A DNA stretch of 64,000 bases, taken from Prevotellaceae bacterium HUN156. GTDB lineage: Bacteria > Bacteroidota > Bacteroidia > Bacteroidales > Bacteroidaceae. The stretch lies in the NCBI GenBank assembly GCA_900119285.1, contig FPIT01000004.1, forward strand, positions 281,578-345,577. Reading direction: 5' to 3'. Shown piece after piece: positions 9,610 through 19,608 of this stretch. Numbering within the stretch: position 1 is the first letter of the stretch; the number at the start of each line of letters is the position of its first letter. The position numbers and the translations under genes are program-made. Below the pieces are notes generated by a model that made no database searches, was not told the DNA's origin, and saw nothing but the letters and a program-made list of their open reading frames with translations.

Positions 9610-10986
9610 ATGAAATCAATAATGCGATATTTTCTCGTGCTGACGGTACTCTGTTTGATGACAGAGACGGCTATGGCTCAGGTGCAGAACTATAAAGAGT
9701 TGCACAAAGTGAAGCGCAAGGAGACAATCTTTGGTATTGCCCGTGAGAATGGACTGACCATTGACGAACTCATCAATGCGAATCCAGAGATGAAGCAGCC
9801 TGGTTATGAGTTGCGCAAGGGAGACTATATCAAGATTCCCTTTCCCTCTGGTAGTGCAAAGGCAATAGCCAGTGCTACGCAGCAACCACAGATGCCTATG
9901 AAACCTGTGGTGGTAGAAAAGGATATGCGCCAGCGTGAAATCCGCGTTGGCATCATGTTGCCGTTGCATAATGAGAACGGTGATGGCCGACGTATGGCAG
10001 AATATTATCGCGGTGTGCTGATGGCTTGCGACAGTCTGAGAGTGCATGGCATTTCAACAGATATTCGTGCATGGAACGTGGCTGAGAATACAAAAATAGA
10101 AGGTATACTGAAAGACCCGCGTGCTGAGGAGTGCGACTTAATCATCGGCCCGCTCTATACCAAGCAAGTAAAGGCATTAGGCGATTTCGCTCTTGCTCAC
10201 GATATTCGTGTGTTGATTCCGTTCTCAATCAATAGCAATGAGGTGTTTGATAATGGTAACCTCTTCCAAGTTTTCCAGAATGGTAATCAAACTAATCAAA
10301 GCTATGTATTCCGCTTCTATCAGCGTTTCAAGGATAGTCATGTGGTTATTATCGACTGTAATGATTCAACGAGTACGAAAGGTAGCTTTACCACCGTATT
10401 ACGCCGTAAGTTAGAGCAAGAGGGCGCAGAATACACCATTACCAACTTGAAATCCAGTGAGGCAAAGTTTAAACAGAGTTTCTCCACTACTAAGCATAAT
10501 GTAGTGGTGCTTAATACTAGCCGTTCACAGGAACTTAATGTTGCTTTTGCAAAACTGAATGGTATGCTGATGACGGCTCCTTCACTGAAGATATCAATGT
10601 TTGGTTATCCCGAATGGCTGATGTATAACCGTCAGCATCTTGACAATTTCTATAAGTTTGATACGTATATCCCTTCAACATACTATATGAGTCCGCTTTC
10701 ACCTCGTGCAGAGCATTTCAAGAAGAAGTATCGTTGGAATTTCCATCAGGATATGCAACCCTATCATCAGCGTTATGCTGTTACGGGCTTTGACCAAGCA
10801 TTCTTTATGATTAAAGGTTTGCACATGTATGGCAAAAACTTTACGGGTGCATCAGGTATGGTAGGTTATACTCCCTTACAGACACCGTTGCACTTTGAAC
10901 GTATTGGCAATGGAGGTATGCAGAACCGTGCCAGCCTCTTTATTCATTACACAAGGGATAACCGTATTGAAACGATTAACTTCTAA
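9610..10986 (+). CDS. LysM domain protein with periplasmic-binding (PBP1/LppC-like) domain
   Basis: The 458-residue envelope protein has a signal peptide ending near AMAQ and a LysM peptidoglycan-binding domain at about 29-75 (HKVKRKETIFGIARENGLTI and GYELRKGDYIKIPF). From about 105 to the end there is a type-1 periplasmic-binding fold related to ABC amino-acid-binding and LppC/LpoA proteins (IRVGIMLPLHNENGDGRRM, CDLIIGPLYTKQ). Proteins of this build are common in Bacteroidota and are thought to act in cell-wall maintenance; the ligand is unknown. It is the first gene of a plus-strand run with gaps of 19, 33, 0 and 6 bp, so it is probably the head of an operon. Confidence 0.8.
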   Translation: MKSIMRYFLVLTVLCLMTETAMAQVQNYKELHKVKRKETIFGIARENGLTIDELINANPEMKQPGYELRKGDYIKIPFPSGSAKAIASATQQPQMPMKPVVVEKDMRQREIRVGIMLPLHNENGDGRRMAEYYRGVLMACDSLRVHGISTDIRAWNVAENTKIEGILKDPRAEECDLIIGPLYTKQVKALGDFALAHDIRVLIPFSINSNEVFDNGNLFQVFQNGNQTNQSYVFRFYQRFKDSHVVIIDCNDSTSTKGSFTTVLRRKLEQEGAEYTITNLKSSEAKFKQSFSTTKHNVVVLNTSRSQELNVAFAKLNGMLMTAPSLKISMFGYPEWLMYNRQHLDNFYKFDTYIPSTYYMSPLSPRAEHFKKKYRWNFHQDMQPYHQRYAVTGFDQAFFMIKGLHMYGKNFTGASGMVGYTPLQTPLHFERIGNGGMQNRASLFIHYTRDNRIETINF

Positions 10987-11005
10987 AAGGTAGATAAAAA
11001 GATAA

Positions 11006-11803
11006 ATGAGCTTTATGATGTATAAGAAGGTACAGAAGATAGTAAAATGTTTATTACCATTTTACCTTTTAACCTTTTTACCTTTTGCTGTTAAGGCGCA
11101 GGTTGGTGACTATCGTAATGACTTCGCAGTAGGTGTCAGTGCAGGTTATATGATGAGCAATGTAGCCTTCGTGCCAGATGTACCACAAAAGATGCAGACA
11201 GGTTTGACGGCTGGTTTGACACTGCGATATACTTGTGAGAAATATTTTAAAAGTATTTGCGCCATTGTGGCAGAGGTGAATGTTGCTCAGACTGGATGGA
11301 AAGAGGATATTCTAGATGTCAACAATCAGCCCGTATACTATGCTGAAGACGCAGATAAGAGTATGCCACTCAGCTATCAGCGTAAGATGACATATATTCA
11401 AGTTCCTCTTCTTGCTCGTTTGGGTTGGGGAAGGGAACGTAAAGGTTTTCAAGGATTCTTCCAAGCTGGTCCGCAGATTGGTTTTTTCTTGGATGAATCA
11501 GCATCGACTAATGTCGTTGCAGGTAAACCTTTGGCTAATGATCGAGCCTCACAAGTGGTAGCACAGAATTCATTGGCTGTAGAGAATAAATTCGACTATG
11601 GTATCGCAGCAGGTGCTGGTGTAGAGTTCTCTATGCGTCGAGTTGGCCACTTCATGCTTGAAGGTCGTTACTATTATGGCTTGGGCAATATCTTCAAAAA
11701 CTCGAAGAGTGACTACTTTGGTAAGTCCAACTTCGGACAGATAGTTGTTAAGGCTAGCTATTTGTTTGATATTGTCAGAACGAAAAACGATAAGATTAAG
11801 TAG
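11006..11803 (+). CDS. Outer-membrane beta-barrel protein (PorT/OmpW-like)
   Basis: The 265-residue protein has an N-terminal signal peptide ending at KAQ (about residue 32). It then shows alternating hydrophobic strands ending in aromatic residues (FAVGVSAGYMMSNVAF, LTLRYTCEKYF, MTYIQVPLLARLGWG, GFFQAGPQIGFFLDES, FMLEGRYYYGLGNIF, IVVKASYLFDI). This fits an eight-stranded outer-membrane barrel of the PorT-like family (PF13568 type). Start codons at 11006 and 11018 are both possible. It follows the LysM gene by 19 bp; whether the two interact is not shown by sequence. Confidence 0.7.
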   Translation: MSFMMYKKVQKIVKCLLPFYLLTFLPFAVKAQVGDYRNDFAVGVSAGYMMSNVAFVPDVPQKMQTGLTAGLTLRYTCEKYFKSICAIVAEVNVAQTGWKEDILDVNNQPVYYAEDADKSMPLSYQRKMTYIQVPLLARLGWGRERKGFQGFFQAGPQIGFFLDESASTNVVAGKPLANDRASQVVAQNSLAVENKFDYGIAAGAGVEFSMRRVGHFMLEGRYYYGLGNIFKNSKSDYFGKSNFGQIVVKASYLFDIVRTKNDKIK

Positions 11804-11836
11804 AAATAATAAATAACAATTAATAATTAACTAACT

Positions 11837-13366
11837 ATGTTCGAAAATCAACCAAAAGGTTTATTTGCGTTGGCATTGGCCAACACGGGCGAGCGCTTCG
11901 GTTACTACACCATGCTGGCTGTTTTCGCCTTGTTTTTGAGAGCAAACTACGGATTGTCACCTGCTATGGCTGGTGCAATTTACAGTTCATTCCTCATGTT
12001 AGTGTATTTCTTCCCGTTGATTGGCGGTATCATGGCCGACAAGTTTGGATTTGGTAAGATGGTGACTACGGGTATCATCATCATGTTTGCAGGATATCTG
12101 TTACTTTCTGTACCCCTTGGTGGTGACACTGTCGCATTGGTTGTAATGCTGGCTGCTTTGTTGCTTATCGGTTTTGGTACGGGATTGTTCAAGGGTAATT
12201 TGCAGGTAATGGTAGGTGATCTCTACAATGATCCTAAGTATGCCGACAAGCGTGACTCAGGTTTCTCTATCTTCTATATGGCTATTAACATTGGTGCATT
12301 GTTTGCTCCTACAGCAGCTATCAAGATTAAGGAGTATGCAGAGACTTCGCTGAACTATTCGTCTAACGATGCCTACCACTTCTCATTTGCTGTGGCTTGT
12401 GCTTCACTTATTCTTTCTATTGCTATCTATTACGCTTTTCGTAGTACTTTCCGTCATACGGAAGGTGGCTCTAAGAAGGAAGCCAAGGCTGCAGAAGCTG
12501 CTCCTGTAGAGGAGTTGTCGAAGGAAGAAACCAAACAGCGCATCGTGGCACTCTGCCTCGTGTTTGCAGTTGTTATCTTCTTCTGGATGGCCTTCCACCA
12601 GAATGGTCTGTCGCTGACCTACTTTGCTGATGAGTTTACCGCTCAGTCAGCAGAAGGCTTGCAGGCTATGTGCTTCAATGTATGGAATTTGGTTGGAGTC
12701 ATCTTCATAGTCTATGCTCTGTTCTCCCTGTTCCAGTCAAAGACAGGCAAAGCCAAGGCAGCTTCAGCCACTGTTATTCTTATCACTGCGGCTTTGTTAT
12801 GTCTGTCGTACGATGCTGATGGTAGTATCTCTGTTTCAGCTCCTATCTTCCAGCAGTTCAACCCCTTCTATGTTGTTGCTCTGACTCCAGTGTCAATGGC
12901 TATCTTTGGTTCATTAGCAGCAAAAGGTAAGGAACCCTCTGCTCCTCGTAAGATTGCTTATGGTATGATTGTAGCAGCTATTGCTTATGCATTGATGGCT
13001 TTCAGTTCGTTCGGATTGCCTATGCCTCAGACAGAAATGGTTAATGGTGAGCCTGTTGCTGTTCATGTAGCTGACGTAACACCCAACTTGCTTATCAGTG
13101 TATATTTGGTGTTGACCTTTGGTGAATTGTTACTCTCGCCAATGGGTATTTCGTTTGTTTCGAAGGTAGCTCCTCCCAAATATAAAGGAATGATGATGGG
13201 TGGCTGGTTTGTAGCAACAGCTATTGGTAATCAGTTAGTCGTTGTAGGTGGTCTGCTGTGGGGTGCTGTACCCTTGTGGGTATGCTGGAGCGTATTCCTC
13301 GGTGTTTGTCTTGTAGCAGCAATCTTCATGTTTGCAATGATGAATCGTTTGGAAAAGGTTTGCTAA
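11837..13366 (+). CDS. POT/PTR-family proton-dependent oligopeptide transporter
   Basis: This inner-membrane symporter (509 residues, about 12-14 helices) imports di- and tripeptides with protons. The family motif NTGERFGYYTML (residues about 17-28) contains the conserved ERFxYY of TM1. GGIMADKFGFGKMV is the MFS loop motif, and GTGLFKGNLQVMVGDLY matches the POT signature after TM4. A charged cytoplasmic loop around residues 213-235 (KKEAKAAEAAPVEEL) separates the two halves. Its stop is directly followed by the nhaC start, so the two are probably translated together; peptide import plus proton/sodium exchange is a plausible pairing. Confidence 0.92.
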   Translation: MFENQPKGLFALALANTGERFGYYTMLAVFALFLRANYGLSPAMAGAIYSSFLMLVYFFPLIGGIMADKFGFGKMVTTGIIIMFAGYLLLSVPLGGDTVALVVMLAALLLIGFGTGLFKGNLQVMVGDLYNDPKYADKRDSGFSIFYMAINIGALFAPTAAIKIKEYAETSLNYSSNDAYHFSFAVACASLILSIAIYYAFRSTFRHTEGGSKKEAKAAEAAPVEELSKEETKQRIVALCLVFAVVIFFWMAFHQNGLSLTYFADEFTAQSAEGLQAMCFNVWNLVGVIFIVYALFSLFQSKTGKAKAASATVILITAALLCLSYDADGSISVSAPIFQQFNPFYVVALTPVSMAIFGSLAAKGKEPSAPRKIAYGMIVAAIAYALMAFSSFGLPMPQTEMVNGEPVAVHVADVTPNLLISVYLVLTFGELLLSPMGISFVSKVAPPKYKGMMMGGWFVATAIGNQLVVVGGLLWGAVPLWVCWSVFLGVCLVAAIFMFAMMNRLEKVC

Positions 13367-14806
13367 ATGCTGATATCATTTATCCCATTTATAGTACTTA
13401 TAGTACTCATCACGTGTTGCGTTGCCGTTTTCGGCAACGCAACATTGGATGGTGCCTCTCAGTTATCGCTGATGGTGGCATCGGCAGTTAGTGTGTTAGT
13501 AGGACATTTCTCCAAACGGCTGCAATGGGAGAATCTGGAAAAAGAAATAACCGATAAGATAGCCAGCTGTACGCCGGCTATTATTATTTTATTGCTGATT
13601 GGTGCCATAGGTGGCTCATGGATGGTTTCGGGAATTGTACCTACAATGATTTATTATGGTATGCAGATTATTCGTCCCGAAGTGTTCTTGGTTAGCAGTA
13701 GTATCCTTTGTGCACTTGTGAGCTTGATGATTGGCTCGTCGTGGACCACGGTAGCCACCATTGGCGTAGCGCTGATGGGTATTGGCAAGGCACATGGCTT
13801 TGACGATGGATGGATTGCTGGCTCAATTATCACGGGAGCCTACTTCGGAGATAAACTCTCACCGCTCTCTGATACCACAGTATTGGCATCGAGCGTGTCT
13901 GGAACGCCTTTGTTTACCCATATCCGCTATATGCTTTTCACTACGGTGCCCACATTCTGCATCTCGCTTACAATCTTCTTGGTTGCTGGTCTGATGATGA
14001 ATGTTTCTGGACATGGTCACGTCACTGGTTTCATGGAAGGCCTGCAGAATACTTTTGTTATCTCTCCATGGCTTCTGTTAGTACCAGTGCTGACAGGTGT
14101 GATGATATCTCGCCGTTGGCCTTCAATGGTAGTTCTCTTCTTGGCAATCCTGTTGGCTGTAGTGGTAGGCCTCTGTGTCCAGACAGATTTGGTTCATACT
14201 ATTTCTGGAATATCAGGCATGTCAGGAGATGCAGGAGCAAATTTTCTCGCTTCATATAAGGGTATGATGCAGGTTTGCTATGGTAGTACAAGCATAGAAA
14301 CAGGAGTACCTATGCTCAACGAATTGGTACATACCAGTGGTATGGAAGGTATGATGCCTACTATCTGGTTGATTATTTGTGCACAGACGTTTGGAGCAGC
14401 ACTGACGGCTACAGGACAGTTGCAGGATCTGATGCGATTGGTACTTCGTTTTGTCAAGGGAACGGCTTCTCTTGTGGCTTCAACAGTAGGTACATCATTG
14501 TTTTGCAATATCGCTACTGCCGACCAGTACCTATCTATTATGTTGGCCAGTTCGATGTTCAAAGATACCTATCGCAAGAAGGGCTATGAACCTCGTTTGC
14601 TAAGTCGCACTTGTGAGGATAGCGCTACTGTCACCTCTGTGCTGATACCTTGGAATACCTGTGGTCTTACGCAGAGCACGGTATTGGGCGTGGCAACGCT
14701 GACCTATCTGCCTTATTGCTTCTTTAATATGCTTTCGCCCATCACCAGTATTGTTGTGGCTGCTACAGGCTGGAAAATCAAGAGAAAAGTGATGGCTGAA
14801 GAATAA
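13367..14806 (+). CDS. nhaC: NhaC-family Na+/H+ antiporter
   Basis: The 479-residue membrane protein has about 12 helices and NhaC-family blocks: IIILLLIGAIGGSWMVSGIV, SSWTTVATIGVALMGIG, ITGAYFGDKLSPLSDTTVLA and CEDSATVTSVLIPWNTCG. The family exchanges Na+ for protons, and some members exchange other cation or organic substrates. The start ATG immediately follows the POT transporter stop with no gap. An internal inverted sequence near 13416-13446 (CGTTGCCGTTTTCGGCAACG) is part of the coding sequence. Confidence 0.9.
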   Translation: MLISFIPFIVLIVLITCCVAVFGNATLDGASQLSLMVASAVSVLVGHFSKRLQWENLEKEITDKIASCTPAIIILLLIGAIGGSWMVSGIVPTMIYYGMQIIRPEVFLVSSSILCALVSLMIGSSWTTVATIGVALMGIGKAHGFDDGWIAGSIITGAYFGDKLSPLSDTTVLASSVSGTPLFTHIRYMLFTTVPTFCISLTIFLVAGLMMNVSGHGHVTGFMEGLQNTFVISPWLLLVPVLTGVMISRRWPSMVVLFLAILLAVVVGLCVQTDLVHTISGISGMSGDAGANFLASYKGMMQVCYGSTSIETGVPMLNELVHTSGMEGMMPTIWLIICAQTFGAALTATGQLQDLMRLVLRFVKGTASLVASTVGTSLFCNIATADQYLSIMLASSMFKDTYRKKGYEPRLLSRTCEDSATVTSVLIPWNTCGLTQSTVLGVATLTYLPYCFFNMLSPITSIVVAATGWKIKRKVMAEE

Positions 14807-14812
14807 TTTGTG

Positions 14813-15766
14813 ATGAGAGTTCTGTGGGTAACATTCCTTCTTTTCTTTTCAACGCTAACTGCGTCAGCACAATCACTGACGCTTGTTGAACTCAACTGTG
14901 AGAATCTGTTTGACTGCAAGCATGATTCTCTTAAGCAGGATACAGAGTGGATGCCTGACGGACAGCGTCGTTGGTCTCCTGCCCGATATTGGCGAAAGCT
15001 AAACTGTATCGGGCAGGAGATTCTTTCTTGTCAAGAGGAAGGCATTCCGGATTTGGTGGCACTTGTTGAAGTGGAGAACGATTCCGTCATTTCCGATCTT
15101 ACCCATCGTTCTTTGTTGCGTGGAGCTGGTTATGATTATTTGATGACTGAGTCGCCTGATGTACGTGGCATTGATGTCGCATTAGTGTATCAGCCTTTTT
15201 CTTTTCGCCCAATCTGTTACGATTATCTTACTGTTACTCCGTTGGAGAATATGCGCCCAACACGTGACATCTTATATGTGAAAGGAGAGATAATTAGTGG
15301 TGATACGTTGCATATCTTTGTGGTTCATGCTCCCAGCCGTTATGGTGGCGAAAAACGTACGCGTCCTAATCGTCAGCTGATAGCTGACCGTCTGCTGTCT
15401 GTCATTCGCCAGTTGCCATCCGATGCAAAAGTAATCATTGCTGGCGACTTCAACGATGATGCAGCGAGTCCTGCCTTACGCTTTTGGGAAACTAATGGTA
15501 TGCATAATGTTACTGCTGAGGCTAAGGGAACTCATGGCGCAAAAGCCACCTATCGCTATCAAGGTGTATGGCAGAGCATTGATCATGTCTTTGTTAGTAG
15601 TATCCTGCTTGATTCCGTCAAGCAGACATATATCAACGATGCTCCTTTCTTATTAGAAGAAGATAAAAAATACGGAGGAGTAAAACCCCTCCGCACTTTT
15701 AACGGTTATCGCTATCAGCGTGGTTTTAGCGACCATTTGCCGCTAGTAGTACGCTTTAGTTTTTAA
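14813..15766 (+). CDS. Secreted endonuclease/exonuclease/phosphatase family protein
   Basis: The 317-residue protein has a signal peptide (LLFFSTLTASAQS) and an EEP fold: VELNCENLFD with the metal-ligand Asn/Glu, VALVEVEN, VVHAPSRYGG, AGDFNDDA and a C-terminal SDHLPLV with the catalytic Asp-His. It probably cleaves phosphodiesters in the periplasm or outside the cell; nucleic acid, lipid or sugar phosphate substrates are all possible. I chose the ATG at 14813, although a GTG lies in frame at 14810. It starts 6 bp after nhaC. A hairpin inside its 3' end serves as terminator for the opposite strand. Confidence 0.85.
   Translation: MRVLWVTFLLFFSTLTASAQSLTLVELNCENLFDCKHDSLKQDTEWMPDGQRRWSPARYWRKLNCIGQEILSCQEEGIPDLVALVEVENDSVISDLTHRSLLRGAGYDYLMTESPDVRGIDVALVYQPFSFRPICYDYLTVTPLENMRPTRDILYVKGEIISGDTLHIFVVHAPSRYGGEKRTRPNRQLIADRLLSVIRQLPSDAKVIIAGDFNDDAASPALRFWETNGMHNVTAEAKGTHGAKATYRYQGVWQSIDHVFVSSILLDSVKQTYINDAPFLLEEDKKYGGVKPLRTFNGYRYQRGFSDHLPLVVRFSF
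15665..15693 (-). terminator. Minus-strand intrinsic terminator for the yidC-to-MFS unit
   Basis: Read on the minus strand, CGGAGG (complement of 15688-15693) pairs with CCTCCG (complement of 15673-15678) and is followed within two bases by a T-run (A6 at 15665-15670). It lies 84 bp past the MFS stop, inside the 3' end of the convergent endonuclease-family gene. Confidence 0.6.
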
Positions 15767-15776
15767 TAATCATTTC

Positions 15777-17396
15777 TTATTTAATGTTGGGCTCCTCCAG
15801 ACCGAGGTGTTTCTTGGCATCAACAGCCTTCAGTACGAAGCCAAGTAACAATGCTGCAACACCGAGACCTGCAAACATAACAAGAGGTATTGTATGATTC
15901 AATTCTGTAGCAGCAGTTCCTTGAGGATTGGTTGCATCAAGAATCTTTCCATAGAGCATGGGGAACAGCCACAAACCAATGTTCTGAATCCAGAAGATGA
16001 GAGCATAAGCTGAACCGATTACCTTTGCATCAACCAACTTGGGCACAGAAGGCCAGAGAGAAGCAGGAACCAGTGAGAAACTAGAACCAAGTACCAGAAT
16101 AGTGGTGTATGCGATGATAATTCCACCAACAGCATTGCCTTTGAACAAAGGAAGGATGAAGGCGAAAGTCAGGTGACAACCAATCAGAAGGATTGAACCT
16201 AAGATAAGCATAGAGGCTGCCTTACCTTTGTGGTCAACGTATTTACCCAAGATAGGAGTGATGAGCACTGCTAAGAGGGGGAATACTGCGAAGATAGAAC
16301 CTGCAGACTGGCTCATATAACCCATAAAGCAATACACGAGCAATGCTACTACAGAAGCTCCTAACAGTCCGTATTTGTAGTTCTTCTGTTTCATGAAGTT
16401 GCTAGCAAAACCAGTAGCAGCCACTACCAACGAGATAACATACTGTATGATAGTCATTGTAGAACTAGCCCAGAAAGAGTCTGCGTCTGGTGCAGTCAAG
16501 GTCAGGTTACACTGCAACATATTGGTGGCATACTTCTGGAATGGGAAAATGGCGCTATAGTAGAGTACGCAAAGCAACGCTACCAACCAGAATCCGCTTG
16601 AAGTAAGAATTTGTCCCAGGTCACTAATCTTGAAGGGATCGTCCTTCTCCTCTGCTTCGCCAGTCTGTGCGTCGAGCTTCTGATCCATTACGAAGTAGAC
16701 AATTGTCATAATCAGTGCGATACACATCAGTACTACACCGAAAGCTACAGAACGGCTTACGCTAACATCACCACCTAAGCGAGCGAAGTAGGGTGAGAAA
16801 ATCATACAGGTGGCAACGCCCAGACGAGCCAATGCCATCTCAGAGCCCATAGCCATAGCCATCTCACGGCCCTTAAACCATTTCACGATACCACGGCTAA
16901 CAGTGATACCTGCCATCTCACATCCACAACCGAAAATCATAAAGCCACAGGCTGCAAATTTAGCAGAGGCGGGCATTCCCTGATAGAAGGGACTTACTCC
17001 CAATTCGTCGAATAAGGGGATGTAGTTGAGGTTGTTGGTAAACCATGTGTCCAGTCCGCTACCAATGAAACTCTCGCTGACTGCATACCATTTGATGCAG
17101 GCACCAACCAGCATCACAGCTGCAGAAAGTACTGCGGTGAAGCGAACACCCATCTTGTCGAGGATAATACCTGCGAAGATGAGGAAGAATGCGAATACGT
17201 TGAGGAATACCTCTGAGCCCTGCATGGTTCCAAAGGCTGTAGAATCCCATCCGCGTGTCTCCTGCATCAAGTCCTTGATAGGAGAGAGGATGTCCATGAA
17301 GATGTAGCTGCAGAACATAGCCATCGCCAGTAGCAGCAGAGCGGTCCAGCGCATAGCTGCACTGTCGCGAAGTGTTTTTTGAATCTGTTCAGTCAT
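15777..17396 (-). CDS. MFS transporter
   Basis: The 539-residue inner-membrane protein has 12 or more helices. The N-terminal half shows MFS features (FLIFAGIILDKMGVRFTAV corresponds to the TM2-TM3 loop motif, and SRGIVKWFKGREMAMAMG lies in TM4-5). The C-terminal half carries the repeat LITPILGKYVDHKGKAASM. The cytoplasmic loop (residues about 235-255) is acidic. The substrate cannot be named; related proteins are annotated as nitrate/nitrite or sugar-acid MFS carriers without strong support. It is the last gene of the minus-strand unit, 37 bp after the S9 peptidase, so peptide or amino-acid export/import is conceivable. Confidence 0.8.
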   Translation of the reverse strand: MTEQIQKTLRDSAAMRWTALLLLAMAMFCSYIFMDILSPIKDLMQETRGWDSTAFGTMQGSEVFLNVFAFFLIFAGIILDKMGVRFTAVLSAAVMLVGACIKWYAVSESFIGSGLDTWFTNNLNYIPLFDELGVSPFYQGMPASAKFAACGFMIFGCGCEMAGITVSRGIVKWFKGREMAMAMGSEMALARLGVATCMIFSPYFARLGGDVSVSRSVAFGVVLMCIALIMTIVYFVMDQKLDAQTGEAEEKDDPFKISDLGQILTSSGFWLVALLCVLYYSAIFPFQKYATNMLQCNLTLTAPDADSFWASSTMTIIQYVISLVVAATGFASNFMKQKNYKYGLLGASVVALLVYCFMGYMSQSAGSIFAVFPLLAVLITPILGKYVDHKGKAASMLILGSILLIGCHLTFAFILPLFKGNAVGGIIIAYTTILVLGSSFSLVPASLWPSVPKLVDAKVIGSAYALIFWIQNIGLWLFPMLYGKILDATNPQGTAATELNHTIPLVMFAGLGVAALLLGFVLKAVDAKKHLGLEEPNIK

Positions 17397-17433
17397 TATT
17401 TTATTTTTTTCGTTATGTCGTTATTACGAATTG

Positions 17434-19602
17434 TTATTTCAACCAACGGTCCAGCCAGTCGAAGAAGGTACGCTGCCAAAGCACACCATTCTGTGGCTTC
17501 AATACCCAGTGGTTCTCATCAGGGAAAATGAGCAACTCTGCAGGGATTCCCTTCATCCGGGCAGCATTGAAGGCACTCATACCCTGTGTGGCATTGATAC
17601 GATAGTCTTTCTCACCGTGGATGCAGAGAATAGGAGTATCCCATTTCTCAACCATCTTATGAGGAGAGTTCTCATAGGTCTTTTTGGCATTAGGCATCTG
17701 TGGATGGTGCCAGTATGCTTCGTCGTACTCCCAGTTAGAGAACCAGTTCTCTTCTGTCTCAGTGTACATGGCTTCAAGATTGAAGGCACCGTCATGTGCG
17801 ATGAAAGCCTTGAAACGCTTTTCGTGAATACCTGCGAGGTAATATACAGAGAAACCACCAAATGAAGCTCCTACAGCTGCCAAACGGTCTTTGTCTACGA
17901 ATGGCAGATTCTGAGCAGCATCGTCAATAGCTGCCAGATAGTCGCTCATGCACTGACCAGTCCAGTCACCGCTAATCTGTTCCTTCCATTCCTGTCCGAA
18001 ACCTGGCAGACCATGACGGTTGGGAGCAATGACTACATAGCCGTTAGCAGCCATGATTTGGAAATTCCAACGATAACTCCAGAACTGACTTACAGGGCTC
18101 TGTGGACCGCCTTCGCAGAACAACAGGGTAGGATACTTCTTTCCCTCTTCGTAGTTGGCGGGAAGCATTACCCATACCAGCATCTGCTTGCCATCGGTGG
18201 TTGAAACCCAGCGCTGCTGCATCTTACCAAAGGTCAGTTGGTCGAGGATATGCTTGTTCTCAAATGAGAGCTGCTCTATCTTTGTCTTCTCTACGCTCTT
18301 GGCTGGTGTTACGCGATAGATATCTGTAGGTGCGCTGAGGCTCTGACGAGTAGCCAGAATATGCTTGCCGTCGTTAGCCAGTTGCAGTGATGTCCAGTCA
18401 GCCCAGTCTTCAGTGAGTTGCTTTACTTCTTTCTTGCTGTCTACATAATACATATTGCAGCAGCCATTCCATACGCTGATAAAGTATAGTTTTGCCAACT
18501 TGTCCTTCTGAGGTGCCCAGCAGAATGCGTCGATATCGCTCTTCCAGTCAATATAGCTCTTTTCGCCATTCTCTAATGAATAGATGCACAGGCGGTTAAG
18601 ATCTGCCTCATAACCATCGCGCTCCATTGACAGCCATGCAATATACTTTCCGTCAGGTGAGAACTGTGGATTCTGATCGTAACCTACATTATTCTTCAGA
18701 TTCTCAGGTGCATTCACAGCCTGAATCTTCAGTGTGCGAGTAGCATCGTATGCAGGAGCCTTGTAGTCAGCAGGCTTGCAGAGATTACGAGTAGTCTTTG
18801 TCTCTATATTATAAAGGTATATATCTGAGTCTGTAGAGATAGAATACTCCAGACCAGTTTTCTTTCTGCAAGTATAAGCAATCTGCTTAGAGTCGTTGCT
18901 CCACGCCAATTGCTCAATGCCACCAAACGGCTCCATAGGACATTCATAGGGCTCGCCCTCGAGGATGTCTGTTGCATTTGTAGCGATGCCATCGCTACTT
19001 ACTGAACATACAAATGGATGCTGGATGCTTTCTACATAATGATCCCAATGGCGATACATCAGGTCGGTAACACGACGACCAGTAGCCTTAGGCAGGTCAT
19101 CGGGATTCTTCTTGATAATTTCATGGAAGGGAAGGCTCTTCAGGATAATCACCTTCTTGCGGTCTGGTGAGAACTTGTAGCCCTCAACCTCACCATTCGT
19201 CTTTGTCATTTGATGGCGCTCACTGCCGTCAGCCTTCATAGTCCACAGCTCGCCACCGCTAATAAATGCGATGTGCTCTGCGTCAAACCATGTAGGATCA
19301 GTCTCGCTCTTACTGCTGGTAGTCAGCTGGCGCTGGTTCTTGCCATCAGCATCCATGATGCAGATGACCTGATGACTCTTGTTTTGTTTTACGCTATAGT
19401 AGCCCACCTGATACACGATGCGGCTACCGTCAGCAGATGCTTCCATACCTCCGATGCGTCCCATAGCCCAAAGTGCTTCGGGAGTCATCATACGGCTGTT
19501 AAGCTTGATATTACTCTTTCCTATCACGGATGTTTCTTGTGCTATAACGTGAGCAGGCACTGCCAGCAGTGCTGCAACCACGAATGTTAATATCTTCTTC
19601 AT
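17434..19602 (-). CDS. S9-family prolyl oligopeptidase-like peptidase (DPP type)
   Basis: The 722-residue serine peptidase has a signal peptide (VAALLAVPAHVIAQ), a seven-bladed TolB/WD40-like propeller (residues about 40-440, with repeats such as FSPDRKKVII and FSPDGKYIAWLS) and a C-terminal alpha/beta hydrolase. The catalytic triad is visible: Ser580 in VGASFGGFS, Asp666 in HGEKDYRI and His698 in DENHWVL. This layout matches periplasmic dipeptidyl peptidases such as DPP5 of Porphyromonas, which remove dipeptides from peptides for uptake; the DPP subtype is not certain. It lies between DUF1846 (6 bp) and the MFS gene (37 bp) on the same strand. Confidence 0.88.
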   Translation of the reverse strand: MKKILTFVVAALLAVPAHVIAQETSVIGKSNIKLNSRMMTPEALWAMGRIGGMEASADGSRIVYQVGYYSVKQNKSHQVICIMDADGKNQRQLTTSSKSETDPTWFDAEHIAFISGGELWTMKADGSERHQMTKTNGEVEGYKFSPDRKKVIILKSLPFHEIIKKNPDDLPKATGRRVTDLMYRHWDHYVESIQHPFVCSVSSDGIATNATDILEGEPYECPMEPFGGIEQLAWSNDSKQIAYTCRKKTGLEYSISTDSDIYLYNIETKTTRNLCKPADYKAPAYDATRTLKIQAVNAPENLKNNVGYDQNPQFSPDGKYIAWLSMERDGYEADLNRLCIYSLENGEKSYIDWKSDIDAFCWAPQKDKLAKLYFISVWNGCCNMYYVDSKKEVKQLTEDWADWTSLQLANDGKHILATRQSLSAPTDIYRVTPAKSVEKTKIEQLSFENKHILDQLTFGKMQQRWVSTTDGKQMLVWVMLPANYEEGKKYPTLLFCEGGPQSPVSQFWSYRWNFQIMAANGYVVIAPNRHGLPGFGQEWKEQISGDWTGQCMSDYLAAIDDAAQNLPFVDKDRLAAVGASFGGFSVYYLAGIHEKRFKAFIAHDGAFNLEAMYTETEENWFSNWEYDEAYWHHPQMPNAKKTYENSPHKMVEKWDTPILCIHGEKDYRINATQGMSAFNAARMKGIPAELLIFPDENHWVLKPQNGVLWQRTFFDWLDRWLK

Positions 19603-19608
19603 AAGTAG

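Noticed and set aside
13416..13446. Inverted sequence in nhaC as a regulatory hairpin
   Set aside because: It lies within a conserved coding region, where chance dyads of this length are common.
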